Positions 1 through 5,988 of a DNA stretch of 17,667 bases are shown here, one piece after another. Every line of letters starts with the position of its first letter. Positions within the stretch are counted from its first letter, which is position 1. Both the position numbers and the translations under genes were made by a program. The stretch is from Deltaproteobacteria bacterium (GTDB lineage Bacteria > Desulfobacterota > DSM-4660 > Desulfatiglandales > Desulfatiglandaceae). Location of the stretch: positions 1 through 17,667 of the forward strand of contig JAOZQV010000020.1 of assembly GCA_029932035.1 (NCBI GenBank), in the 5' to 3' direction. The notes beneath the pieces were generated by a model, which searched no databases, was not told the DNA's origin, and saw only the letters and a list, made by a program, of their open reading frames with translations.

Positions 1-16
1 GGGCCCATGATACGCA

Positions 17-811
17 ATGATCCCCCGGAATCTGAAAGGCGAAATCATTAGGGCGGAAGATATTCTTGTCAAAAACGAGTATGACTTCAGCGCCAAGTAT
101 TTAGCCCTTCGTCATTTACACTCTGTTGTCAGGACAAGCCCTGAAATAGCCCGTTCGGAAACTATCCTTGCCCTCAATGGGATTTTCCACAATTCGGCAA
201 TCTCAAGCCAGACACAATCTTTCTTTCTGTTTAGAGAAACGGCTACGATCCTCTGTCTTATCGCCGTTAATCCGATTGACCGACCTTTAGCTGAGGAGGC
301 CTATGCTGTCCTGTTAAATATCCTTAGCACAATGGCCGGAAATTCTCATAGGGCGGCTGCAGAGGCCTTGGGCTCTCTCCCTGTGTCCATTTTGGGCCCT
401 GAAATAAAGACCCGGACAGCGACTATCCCCCGTGTGAACTGGCAAGAGGTCTTAGAGGAAGCAGGCGTTACCCGCTCTAATCCTCCTTCCTTTGTCGGCA
501 GGAGTATCGTTAGGGCCGTTAATGGAGATGGTAGACTGCTGATTGTCAAATTAGCATTGGCTGGGGATTCGCCTCAGTCCTTATACGACGAAGCACTATG
601 GCTAAACCATCTCTGCTCAGATGGCTATGACTTTCCCGTGAGATTTAATATACCGGTTCCCATAAAGGTTCGGGAAGGCTATCTGTTCAGATTGGGAAAT
701 CGACCTGTCAGCCTCTTGCTCAATCCCATCCAAATGTGTCGCAACTCATTGTTTTTATTTGTGATTCATGATATCCCACACCGGAAGCATAAAACCGCGT
801 GTTTTCAATAG
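17..811 (+). CDS. Kinase-like protein, possibly SidJ-related pseudokinase family; C-terminus probably lost
   Basis: The 264-residue product has an alpha-helical N-terminal half (about residues 20-130, HEAT-like in look). A segment resembling the start of a protein kinase N-lobe follows: a beta-strand pair ending in LLIVKLA (K178), then a helix with a Glu (E192), then strands up to YLFRL near residue 225. The rest of a kinase fold (HRD, DFG) is absent. The last 30 or so residues are low in family character and end at a stop at 809-811, so the gene looks truncated or frameshifted near position 705. An in-frame TGA at 8-10 fixes the start at or after 17; no Shine-Dalgarno is visible in the 16 available bases. 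The layout recalls proteins annotated as SidJ-related pseudokinases in Deltaproteobacteria. That is from memory and uncertain. The product could instead be an intact small protein of unknown function. Confidence 0.5.
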   Translation: MIPRNLKGEIIRAEDILVKNEYDFSAKYLALRHLHSVVRTSPEIARSETILALNGIFHNSAISSQTQSFFLFRETATILCLIAVNPIDRPLAEEAYAVLLNILSTMAGNSHRAAAEALGSLPVSILGPEIKTRTATIPRVNWQEVLEEAGVTRSNPPSFVGRSIVRAVNGDGRLLIVKLALAGDSPQSLYDEALWLNHLCSDGYDFPVRFNIPVPIKVREGYLFRLGNRPVSLLLNPIQMCRNSLFLFVIHDIPHRKHKTACFQ

Positions 812-899
812 GTTAGGAACTCTCACAACATAACCTTATGAACCCAGCACTGACGCTGCCCCCAGAAAAACAGAGGGTTACATCTGGTAGTTCTAACCT
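810..899. repeat. 90-base foldback element with inverted arms
   Basis: The arm AGGTTAGGAACT (810-821) is complementary to AGTTCTAACCT (889-899), with one bulged base. Inside, TAACC (831-835) can pair with GGTTA (876-880), and CAGC (845-848) with GCTG (855-858). The element begins at the stop codon of the truncated kinase-like gene. It could be a remnant of a small mobile element or a structured RNA; nothing in it identifies a known family. Confidence 0.4.
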
Positions 900-959
900 G
901 TTGGGTGTCAGAAAAGGTGCTCTTTTTTTTATTTTCACCTCTGCTTCGTTCTTCATCCG

Positions 960-1049
960 CTAATTTCCAAAAAAATCGTATGGCTTGTTCCAGAGGGAAG
1001 AATCCTCAAATGCCAAATCAAACCCCTTGAATTTATTCAAAACATCCAT
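960..1049 (-). CDS. Hypothetical 29-residue ORF with a good ribosome binding site
   Basis: On the minus strand an ATG at 1049-1047 is preceded by CAGGAG (AGGAG at 1060-1056) with a 6-base spacer. It opens a 29-codon frame beginning MDVLNKFKGFDLAFEDS and ending NKPYDFFGN at a TAG (962-960). The same frame stays open for 48 more codons after the TAG, to a TAA at 815-813. It is rich in aromatic and acidic residues and has no recognised family. It could be a real small protein, the 5' stub of a degraded gene, or chance. The ribosome binding site is the main support. Confidence 0.28.
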   Translation of the reverse strand: MDVLNKFKGFDLAFEDSSLWNKPYDFFGN

Positions 1050-1124
1050 TATTTTCTCCTGTTATGCTCATCCGGGGCATTCCCACCTGCATTGATCCTC
1101 CTTGCATTTAATTCTTTTCCAAAG

Positions 1125-1191
1125 GCCTATTATTTACCATACGCGGCTGCTCGTGGCAGCTTCGCGTACCTTGCAGCGAAAGAAAATAGGC
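1125..1191. repeat. Nested foldback (hairpin-rich palindromic element)
   Basis: A compact hairpin has TACGCGGCTGC (1140-1150) pairing with GCAGC and CGCGTA (1156-1160, 1163-1168) across a TT bulge and a 5-base loop. It is bracketed by a second pair, GCCTATT (1125-1131) and AATAGGC (1185-1191). The GC-rich core contrasts with the AT-rich surroundings, as in REP-like palindromes. No U-tract follows, so it is not a typical terminator. Confidence 0.45.
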
Positions 1192-1289
1192 AAAACAATG
1201 GGCTACCACCATTTTGATGGTTATCCTTTGTCGTTTATAGTATGGATAAATCCTTTCATGAAGATTAAAAATGTTAGATTAGAAAGTTT

Positions 1290-1319
1290 TTGACAATATA
1301 ATCTATAATGAACCATAAA
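1290..1319 (+). promoter_or_regulatory. Possible sigma70-type promoter for the small exported-protein gene
   Basis: A full TTGACA (1290-1295) is followed after 18 bases by CATAAA (1314-1319, 4 of 6 matches to TATAAT). Two TATAAT strings (1297-1302, 1304-1309) lie too close to this -35 to pair with it. A start near 1326 would leave about 42 bases before the ATG at 1368. Confidence 0.4.
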
Positions 1320-1367
1320 GGCCAGGACTTAGGGGAGAAACTCAAGTTTGCGGCAAAGGAGACAGTT

Positions 1368-1663
1368 ATGGAGAGGAAAGTCAGGGTCGTTGTTTTGCTG
1401 TTCGGAATCTTTGTCCTCATTTGGCCGGGAACTATTCTTGCCCAGAAAAAGAAATCGGTCAATGAAAGGATTCTTGAAATCCTCATAGAAAAAATATCCT
1501 TACAAAGGATCAGTATGAAGAATTATTGAAACAGGCGAAAGAGGAAGAATCCGACAAATCAGAAACCCAAAAGGAAATAGTGGCAAAGAAGGAGAAGGAA
1601 GACAAGGCGTCCCGCCGCGGCATCCCTAACTTCTTTGACGACTCCGTCCCACTTGGCAATTGA
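1368..1663 (+). pseudogene. Small exported protein split by a -1 frameshift in an A6 run
   Basis: The start ATG at 1368 follows AAGGAG (1356-1361) at 6 bases. It gives a clear signal peptide: positive MERK, hydrophobic VVVLLFGIFVLIWPG, then a likely cut after ILAQ near residue 26. The zero frame continues as KKKSVNERILEILIEK and then ends at a TGA about 11 codons past the A-run. If one base is re-read in the six A at 1489-1494, the protein continues smoothly as NILTKDQYEELLKQ, through a charged Lys/Glu-rich stretch, and ends in PNFFDDSVPLGN at a TGA (1661-1663), about 98 residues in all. The NILTKDQYEELLKQ part resembles the short helical segment found near the N-terminus of many exported porin-type proteins, but no barrel follows. 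The two halves are called one gene because composition and codon use are continuous. A sequencing error, mutation or slippage could each explain it. Confidence 0.6.
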
Positions 1664-1699
1664 CAAGTGATTGAGGGCAGGATAATAATTGATATTTAC

Positions 1700-1737
1700 A
1701 AGGCATCGAGCAAATGTCGGGTTGGCTCTGATGCCTT
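1700..1737 (+). terminator. Strong hairpin between the split gene and pgi, possible weak terminator
   Basis: AAGGCATC (1700-1707) pairs with GATGCCTT (1730-1737). It extends inward by GAGC/GCTC with one bulged T, giving about 12 bp and a 13-base loop. It is followed by ATTGTTAAT rather than a clean U-run, so it may be a weak terminator for the small gene or a leader structure of pgi. Confidence 0.4.
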
Positions 1738-1783
1738 ATTGTTAATACATTGAGCGTTGTTTGTCTGAAGGCAGGAGAGAGCC

Positions 1784-3295
1784 ATGGAAGGATTAAGCCT
1801 GATCGATTTAGCTGAGAACAGCACCATAAGAGAGCAGCAAAAAAGGGGAGGGCGGGTTAATAACCCCTTTGAATCGGGTGCGTTCAAGGCGGCGAATCGG
1901 ATCTCCATTGACGTGACAAATATGTTCGATACGCCAGGGCCCGGATCTGTTAGCAGGAAAGATGTGGAATTTTTAATCCCAGAGGTTATTAAGGCCCATC
2001 AGATGCTAAAGGATGGAGAAGGGGATATCTATGATCATGGGATTGCCATGACCGGATGGCAAGATCTTCCTGTTGAGATCAGTGAGGAGCACCTGGCAGG
2101 AATCAGATTGATTACGAGTGAATTGTCCCGGGAGGTGGACGCATTCGTTTCACTCGGTATCGGGGGATCTTATCTCGGGATTGAAGCGACTTTCGGGGCC
2201 TTGACACATAAATACTTTAACCAGTTGACAAGGGATGAGAGGGGAGGCGCTCCCGAGATCTATTTCTTAGGTCAGAATATGGACCCTGATTTCTTCAGGG
2301 ATACATTAGACATGCTTAAAGGGAAGCGGATTGCCATAAACGTTATTTCAAAATCAGGCACTACCACAGAAACCGCTATAGCCTTCAGGATCATCCGGAA
2401 GCTGATGGAGGAAAACTGGGGGGATGCCGCTGATCGCATGATACTTGTTACTACTGACGGAGCACGGGGCGCATTGAAAGAAATGGCCGGGAAAAGGGGC
2501 TATCGCACATTCGTGATCCCGGACAACATTGGGGGAAGATTTTCAGTCCTGACCGATGTGGGCTTAGTGGGACTGGCCATGGCCAACATTGATATCGAGG
2601 AATTTGTTGCGGGTTTCAGGGCCATGCGGGATATTACCTCTGGGGATGATTTCTGGCGTAACCCTGCACTGGTTCATGCTGGCCTCAGACATGCCGCATG
2701 GTATGCAGGAAAAAAGATCGAAGTAGTTGCCACCAATGCGGTCTCCCTTTATTCCGTGGCGAGGTGGATGGAGCAGCTTTTCCCCGAAAGCGAGGGGCAC
2801 AACGGTCATGGCCTCTGGGTATCTCCCTCTCTCTATTCTGAAAAACTGCACGCCAACGGGCAGATGGTCCAGCAGGGGGAGAGAAATATCGTCGAGACCT
2901 TTCTGCTGCTTAGGGAGCATGACAACAGGATACGGATTCCGATAACAGACAACAATCTGGATGGACTGGATTTCCTTGTTGACAAAGGGCTGGATATGAA
3001 CTTTATCAACCGGATGGTTGTTGAAGGCCCGGCATATGCCCATTATAAGGGGGGCGTTCCCAATATGACCATTGAAATCCCCCAGAGGAACGCCTTTAAC
3101 CTGGGTCAGTTATACTATATGATGGAAAAATCGGTGACCATATCTGGATATCTCTTAGGGCACAACCCCTTCGTGCAGCCCGGTGTTGAGGCGTACAAAG
3201 AGGCGATGTTCGCATTAATAGGGAAGCCGGGATTTGAGGAAGAGACGCGCAATATCGAAAATGAATTGGCAAAGATGAACCGTACGAAGATTTGA
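1784..3295 (+). CDS. pgi: Glucose-6-phosphate isomerase
   Basis: This cytosolic enzyme interconverts glucose 6-phosphate and fructose 6-phosphate in glycolysis and gluconeogenesis. The 503-residue product carries the family landmarks in order: GIGGSYLG (125-132), the phosphate-binding signature SKSGTTTET (189-197), PESEGHNGHG with the catalytic Glu region (334-343), EKLHANGQ with the active-site His (H356), and QPGVEAYKEAMFALIG with the conserved Lys (K472). Length and motif wording fit the shorter bacterial branch (Bacillus-like) rather than the 550-residue E. coli type. The ATG at 1784 is preceded by AGGAG at 7 bases. rdgB follows on the same strand within a few tens of bases, so the two are probably cotranscribed. 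No defects are visible. Confidence 0.96.
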   Translation: MEGLSLIDLAENSTIREQQKRGGRVNNPFESGAFKAANRISIDVTNMFDTPGPGSVSRKDVEFLIPEVIKAHQMLKDGEGDIYDHGIAMTGWQDLPVEISEEHLAGIRLITSELSREVDAFVSLGIGGSYLGIEATFGALTHKYFNQLTRDERGGAPEIYFLGQNMDPDFFRDTLDMLKGKRIAINVISKSGTTTETAIAFRIIRKLMEENWGDAADRMILVTTDGARGALKEMAGKRGYRTFVIPDNIGGRFSVLTDVGLVGLAMANIDIEEFVAGFRAMRDITSGDDFWRNPALVHAGLRHAAWYAGKKIEVVATNAVSLYSVARWMEQLFPESEGHNGHGLWVSPSLYSEKLHANGQMVQQGERNIVETFLLLREHDNRIRIPITDNNLDGLDFLVDKGLDMNFINRMVVEGPAYAHYKGGVPNMTIEIPQRNAFNLGQLYYMMEKSVTISGYLLGHNPFVQPGVEAYKEAMFALIGKPGFEEETRNIENELAKMNRTKI

Positions 3296-3328
3296 GGGTG
3301 CAAGTTTATGAATGTTTCGGGAGAAAAG

Positions 3329-3961
3329 ATGAAGCTCGATCGTCCATTGGTCCTGGCCACTAAAAACAGGGGCAAAATTTCTGAGTTTAAAGATCTGTTT
3401 AGAGACTTTGACCTTGAAGTAAAGAGCCTTAATGATTTCGGGCCGATCCCTCCTGTAATAGAAGATGGCGAGACCTTTGAAGACAATGCCGTAAAAAAGG
3501 CGCAGTTTACAGCGAAGGTGTTAGGGTTTCCTGCCATTGCCGATGACTCCGGTCTGATAGTCAAGGCCCTCGGAGGAGAGCCGGGGGTCTTTTCCGCGCG
3601 CTATGCGGGAGAGGGGACCACCGACGAGGCGAACAACATCAAACTGTTGGGGGCAATGAAGGGGATAGAGCAGAGGGAAGCGGCCTTTATCTGTATCCTC
3701 GCTATTGCCGTGCCACGGGGGCCGGCACTCATATATGAGGGGACCTGTGAGGGCCTTATAACAGAGGAGATACGCGGCCGCCAAGGGTTCGGGTACGATC
3801 CCCTCTTTTACTATCCCCCGTTGAATAAGACCTTTGCCCAGATGTCTGCGGCGGAGAAAAACAGTGTTAGCCACCGGGGAAGGGCTATAGGAGAGCTAAG
3901 AGGCGAGTTGGACAAGGTCCTCATCTGGTTGGGGCAGAGATTGGCAGAGGAACCATTTTGA
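3329..3961 (+). CDS. rdgB: XTP/dITP diphosphatase (non-canonical purine NTP pyrophosphatase, RdgB/HAM1)
   Basis: This enzyme hydrolyses dITP, XTP and related deaminated purine nucleotides to monophosphates, keeping them out of DNA and RNA. Family marks are the opening PLVLATKNRGKISEF, the FEDNAVKKA helix, the metal/substrate motif ADDSGLIVKALGGEPGVFSARYAG, the GFGYDPLFYYP loop and the closing SHRGRA. The preferred start is the ATG at 3329 (210 residues), with GGGAG 5 bases upstream and the usual short N-terminus. An in-frame ATG at 3308 would add seven residues and has a weaker GAGGG nine bases upstream. The stop codon TGA (3959-3961) shares its GA with the left end of an inverted-repeat element, so the last residues may have been changed by an insertion. 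Confidence 0.94.
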   Translation: MKLDRPLVLATKNRGKISEFKDLFRDFDLEVKSLNDFGPIPPVIEDGETFEDNAVKKAQFTAKVLGFPAIADDSGLIVKALGGEPGVFSARYAGEGTTDEANNIKLLGAMKGIEQREAAFICILAIAVPRGPALIYEGTCEGLITEEIRGRQGFGYDPLFYYPPLNKTFAQMSAAEKNSVSHRGRAIGELRGELDKVLIWLGQRLAEEPF

Positions 3962-4113
3962 GACCTTTGAAAAACGCCCCCTTTCGCCCAATCTCTGTGT
4001 TGTGTTCGGATTTTAATCCTCGAAATATTCTACATATTCCTGTGGTTAATCCCGCTGAAGCGGGACTCACACGCCTTGATCTTGAACGAAATTGAGCATT
4101 TGTCAAAAGTCTC
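3960..4113. mobile_element. 154-bp MITE-like element with 32-bp imperfect terminal inverted repeats
   Basis: The left end (3960-3991, starting GAGACCTTTGAAAAACGC) and the reverse complement of the right end (4113-4082, starting GAGACTTTTGACAAATGC) match at 24 of 32 positions without gaps. The interior has no ORF and contains a perfect hairpin, TCCCGCT/AGCGGGA (4050-4056, 4059-4065). ATTT lies next to both ends (3955-3958 and 4114-4117), but a clean target-site duplication cannot be defined. No transposase is present, so it would be non-autonomous. The element starts inside the rdgB stop codon and ends about 110 bases upstream of the selenoprotein promoter. Confidence 0.6.
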
Positions 4114-4185
4114 ATTTAAAGATTTTTGTCACCTTTCTTGCAGTTTTGTCTCTCTATACTAATGTAAACTTGGATTTAGAGGTTC

Positions 4186-4202
4186 CCTCGCCTGTGGCGG
4201 GG
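4186..4202 (+). other. GC-rich hairpin upstream of the selenoprotein promoter
   Basis: CCTCGCC (4186-4192) pairs with GGCGGGG (4196-4202), including one G-T wobble, over a 3-base loop. ATTTTA follows. It may be a weak terminator of the pgi-rdgB transcript. The other bases between 4114 and 4222 show nothing recognisable. Confidence 0.35.
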
Positions 4203-4222
4203 ATTTTAGACAGGGTCAGGAT

Positions 4223-4250
4223 TTGACAAACGGGTTTCAATGCATATTAT
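4223..4250 (+). promoter_or_regulatory. Sigma70-type promoter of the HesB-like selenoprotein gene
   Basis: TTGACA (4223-4228, 6 of 6) and TATTAT (4245-4250, 5 of 6) are separated by 16 bases. Transcription would begin near 4257, giving a leader of about 30 bases that holds the ribosome binding site AAGGAGG (4275-4281). No operator or riboswitch is evident. Confidence 0.7.
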
Positions 4251-4286
4251 TTACAAACACTTCAAGACAAAAATAAGGAGGACAGC

Positions 4287-4601
4287 ATGTTAGAGGTTAC
4301 TGCAAAGGCAAGTGAGATGATAAAGGACTTCCTGAAGGACAAGGAAGAGATTCCGGCGATCCGGATTATGCTTTCCCAAGGTGGGTGATCCGGACCCTCA
4401 CTGGGTTTGGCTCTGGATGAGTCAAAAGAAAGTGACGAAGTTTTTGATGACAGGGGACTTACATATGTGGTTGATAGGCCCCTGTATGAGAGCATAAAAC
4501 CGATAACCGTCGATTATGTTAACGGCCCCTATGGTGCGGGGTTTAACATCGCCTCGAACATGCAAATGGGCGCATCATGCGGGAGTTCATGTAGCTGTTA
4601 A
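4287..4601 (+). CDS. HesB/IscA-like selenoprotein (in-frame TGA read as selenocysteine)
   Basis: The ATG at 4287 sits 5 bases after a perfect AAGGAGG. It opens a 104-residue frame whose only interruption is TGA at codon 34 (4386-4388). Reading on gives QGG-U-SGPSLGLALDE: the Sec falls exactly where HesB/IscA proteins carry their first conserved cysteine (G-C-[SA]-G). The C-terminus is GASCGSSCSC, a Cys-rich tail. Similarity is continuous on both sides of the TGA, and the downstream part alone lacks a plausible start. This matches the family known as HesB-like (seleno)protein (TIGR01911 by recall), in which some members use Sec and others Cys. Such proteins are related to A-type iron-sulfur cluster carriers, but their exact role is not established. 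Expression would need selA, selB, selC and selD elsewhere in the genome. The gene is monocistronic, with its own promoter and terminator. Confidence 0.88.
4406..4426 (+). promoter_or_regulatory. Candidate bacterial SECIS hairpin
   Basis: TTTGGCTC (4406-4413) pairs with GAGTCAAA (4419-4426), 8 bp with one G-U, around the loop TGGAT. The loop starts 26 bases after the TGA and has G as its second base. Both fit the usual bacterial SECIS description (loop about 16-37 bases downstream, G among the first two loop bases). A competing 8-bp hairpin, CCGGACCC/GGGTTTGG (4390-4397, 4403-4410), starts one base after the TGA and shares bases 4406-4410. Confidence 0.65.
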
Positions 4602-4614
4602 ATATTGCCGCATT

Positions 4615-4670
4615 ACCACCCTCTGATTGAAGCAGCGAATGATCGTTTTCAAAAAGAGGGTGGTTTTTTT
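4615..4670 (+). terminator. Rho-independent terminator of the selenoprotein gene
   Basis: ACCACCCTCT (4615-4624) pairs perfectly with AGAGGGTGGT (4655-4664) across a 30-base loop. A run of seven T (4664-4670) follows at once. It lies 14 bases after the selenoprotein stop codon. Confidence 0.85.
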
Positions 4671-4688
4671 GTCCTGAAATGATTAGGG

Positions 4689-4720
4689 TAATCCGTGCAA
4701 TCTGCGAAATCTGTGGATTA
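4689..4720. repeat. Short inverted-repeat unit, possibly an interspersed repeat
   Basis: TAATCC (4689-4694) and GGATTA (4715-4720) flank 20 bases with the internal near-repeat AATCTGCG/AATCTGTG. The wording resembles a short dispersed sequence that I recall from environmental bacterial genomes, which is unverified. Its right arm includes the stop codon of the minus-strand gene at 4718. Confidence 0.3.
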
Positions 4721-5152
4721 GAAGGCCCCTATTTGGCAGGAACATAGCCTTATCTCTAAGGCCTCACAGGCTGATGAGACCTCCATCTTTCGAATCCCCA
4801 GGTCTTTGGCTATTCTCCAGGCGGTAACGCAGGAGAGTTTTCCGTCTTCAAGACGCCCTCTGATACCATCTTCGAGATCCTTTGAAATATTTTGAGCAGG
4901 TTCGACGATCCTCTTTACAGGCTGGTAACCGAAAAGCCCTAATTGGCATTTTATGAGTCGCATCTCGAGAAGATCCGCTGTAACCCCCACATCTCCTGGT
5001 TCGATATTCAGGTCAGCTGCTATCTTGAATGCAATGGCACATGGTACCTCCCCATTTGGGGCCAACTGCTTCAGAGCTCCTTCAATCTCAGGTCTTACTT
5101 CGCTGTCATGCAAGTGCTTTTTTGCATAATGTCCTGCGTCTTCTTTAGTCAT
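4718..5152 (-). CDS. Tandem-duplicated cysteine-containing HTH-like domain protein, function unknown
   Basis: The 144-residue product contains two copies of one domain of about 50 residues. Copy one (about 22-75) has GEVPCAIAFKIAADLNI and ends EMRLIKCQLGLFGY. Copy two (about 94-144) has GKLSCVTAWRIAKDLGI and ends EIRLCSCQIGAF at the very C-terminus. Each copy has a Cys before an amphipathic helix and a second Cys in a CQ[LI]G motif (C38/C69 and C108/C139, plus C129 and C137). The helix-turn-helix-like spacing suggests a small winged-helix fold, possibly binding metal or a cluster through the paired Cys, but this is inference. The ATG at 5152-5150 has AAGGAG 5 bases upstream. The gene converges on the HesB-like selenoprotein gene across its terminator and is divergent from yggS. 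I do not recognise a named family. Confidence 0.75.
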   Translation of the reverse strand: MTKEDAGHYAKKHLHDSEVRPEIEGALKQLAPNGEVPCAIAFKIAADLNIEPGDVGVTADLLEMRLIKCQLGLFGYQPVKRIVEPAQNISKDLEDGIRGRLEDGKLSCVTAWRIAKDLGIRKMEVSSACEALEIRLCSCQIGAF

Positions 5153-5328
5153 GACGTCTCCTTAACCCGGATAAACCGGATTTACGAATTTAGGGATTGA
5201 GAACAATTTCTAATCTCAAGTTTCATATAACACAGATATTGCCTAAAATTCAATCGATTTAACACCATAATAGACCTTTACACGCGCAATGGATTCGGGT
5301 ATCAATCTTTGATCAAAGGAGATTGGAC

Positions 5329-5988
5329 ATGATCAAAGAAAACATAAAAAAGATTCTGGAAGAACTGCCTGCGGGTGTGCAGCTTGTAGCTGCTGCAAAG
5401 ACACGGACCGTGGCAGAGATTGTAGAAGCGATTCAGGCAGGCCTTACTATTATCGGTCACAATTACGTGCAGGAGGCTGAGAGGGCATTTGAGGCCATAG
5501 GCCCGAAGGCAAAATGGCACATGATCGGTCATTTGCAGTCCAATAAGGCCAAAAAGGCCGTCAGGATATTTGACATGATAGAGACGGTGGATTCCTTAAA
5601 GCTTGCCAAAACGATCGATAAGGCCTGTCGAAACATAAATAAGTCCATGCCGGTTCTGATTGAAATCAATAGTGGAGAAGAGTCACAGAAGGCGGGGGTG
5701 ATACCTTCGGATGCTGTTTCATTGATCAAAGAAATATCTGGGTTGGAGAACGTCAGGATCACGGGTCTCATGACCATGGGGCCGTTCAGTGGCGATCCCG
5801 AGGATGCCCGTCCCTATTTTAAGAAGACAAGAGAACTATTTAAGGATATTGAGCAGACGAATCTTTCCGGGATAGAGATGCGATATCTCTCCATGGGTAT
5901 GTCCAACTCATACAGAATAGCCCTTGAAGAAGGAGCGAATCTGGTAAGAATTGGCACGAGGATATTTGGAGAACGAGATTACAGTTAG
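5329..5988 (+). CDS. yggS: YggS family PLP-binding protein (PLP homeostasis protein)
   Basis: This 219-residue protein is a single-domain TIM-barrel PLP carrier, related to the N-domain of alanine racemase but without racemase activity. It helps control free pyridoxal phosphate. Visible motifs are QLVAAAKTRT with the PLP lysine (K24), the GHNYVQE segment (usually GENYVQE), WHMIGHLQSNK, the strand pair ending LIEINSGEESQKAG, GLMTMGP, LSMGMSNSY and the phosphate-binding VRIGTRIFGER. The start is set at the ATG 5329, 7 bases after AAGGAG (5316-5321). A TTG at 5323 in the same frame is too close to that site. The 3' end overlaps the end of the convergent tkt by 4 bases. There is no obvious operon partner. 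The upstream gap carries TTGAGA/TCTCAA arms (5197-5202, 5214-5219) of unknown meaning. Confidence 0.93.
   Translation: MIKENIKKILEELPAGVQLVAAAKTRTVAEIVEAIQAGLTIIGHNYVQEAERAFEAIGPKAKWHMIGHLQSNKAKKAVRIFDMIETVDSLKLAKTIDKACRNINKSMPVLIEINSGEESQKAGVIPSDAVSLIKEISGLENVRITGLMTMGPFSGDPEDARPYFKKTRELFKDIEQTNLSGIEMRYLSMGMSNSYRIALEEGANLVRIGTRIFGERDYS

Larger units (their letters stand above)
812..1367. other. Gene-poor stretch with foldbacks and a mini-ORF
   Basis: This 556-base interval holds no confident gene. It contains the rest of the 810-899 foldback, a minus-strand mini-ORF (960-1049), a hairpin-rich segment (1125-1191) and a possible promoter (1290-1319) for the small exported-protein gene. The remaining sequence shows no recognisable coding or RNA feature. 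Confidence 0.6.

Noticed and set aside
810..899. Retron-like msr/msd RNA
   Set aside because: The inverted arms alone are insufficient, and no reverse transcriptase gene is present nearby.
813..1049. Pyrrolysine-type readthrough of the TAG in the minus-strand mini-ORF
   Set aside because: No recognised family spans the TAG, and the only evidence is an open frame, which is weak at this length.
1290..1309. TTGACA paired with the TATAAT strings at 1297 or 1304 as a promoter
   Set aside because: Spacing of 1 or 8 bases is far too short; only the CATAAA at 1314 has workable spacing.
2564..3043. 159-residue minus-strand ORF inside pgi
   Set aside because: It is antisense to the conserved core of pgi, with no family pattern in its translation.
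4407..4601. 64-residue ORF as a complete gene on its own
   Set aside because: It is the downstream part of the selenoprotein frame. It has no ribosome binding site of its own, and the full frame from 4287 has one.
4287..4601. HesB-like gene as a nonsense-mutated pseudogene
   Set aside because: The TGA falls exactly on the conserved Cys, a SECIS-like hairpin follows, the frame is otherwise intact, and promoter, ribosome binding site and terminator are well preserved.
5985..5988. The 4-base overlap of yggS and tkt as functional coupling
   Set aside because: The genes converge, so the overlap joins only their 3' ends and cannot couple translation.
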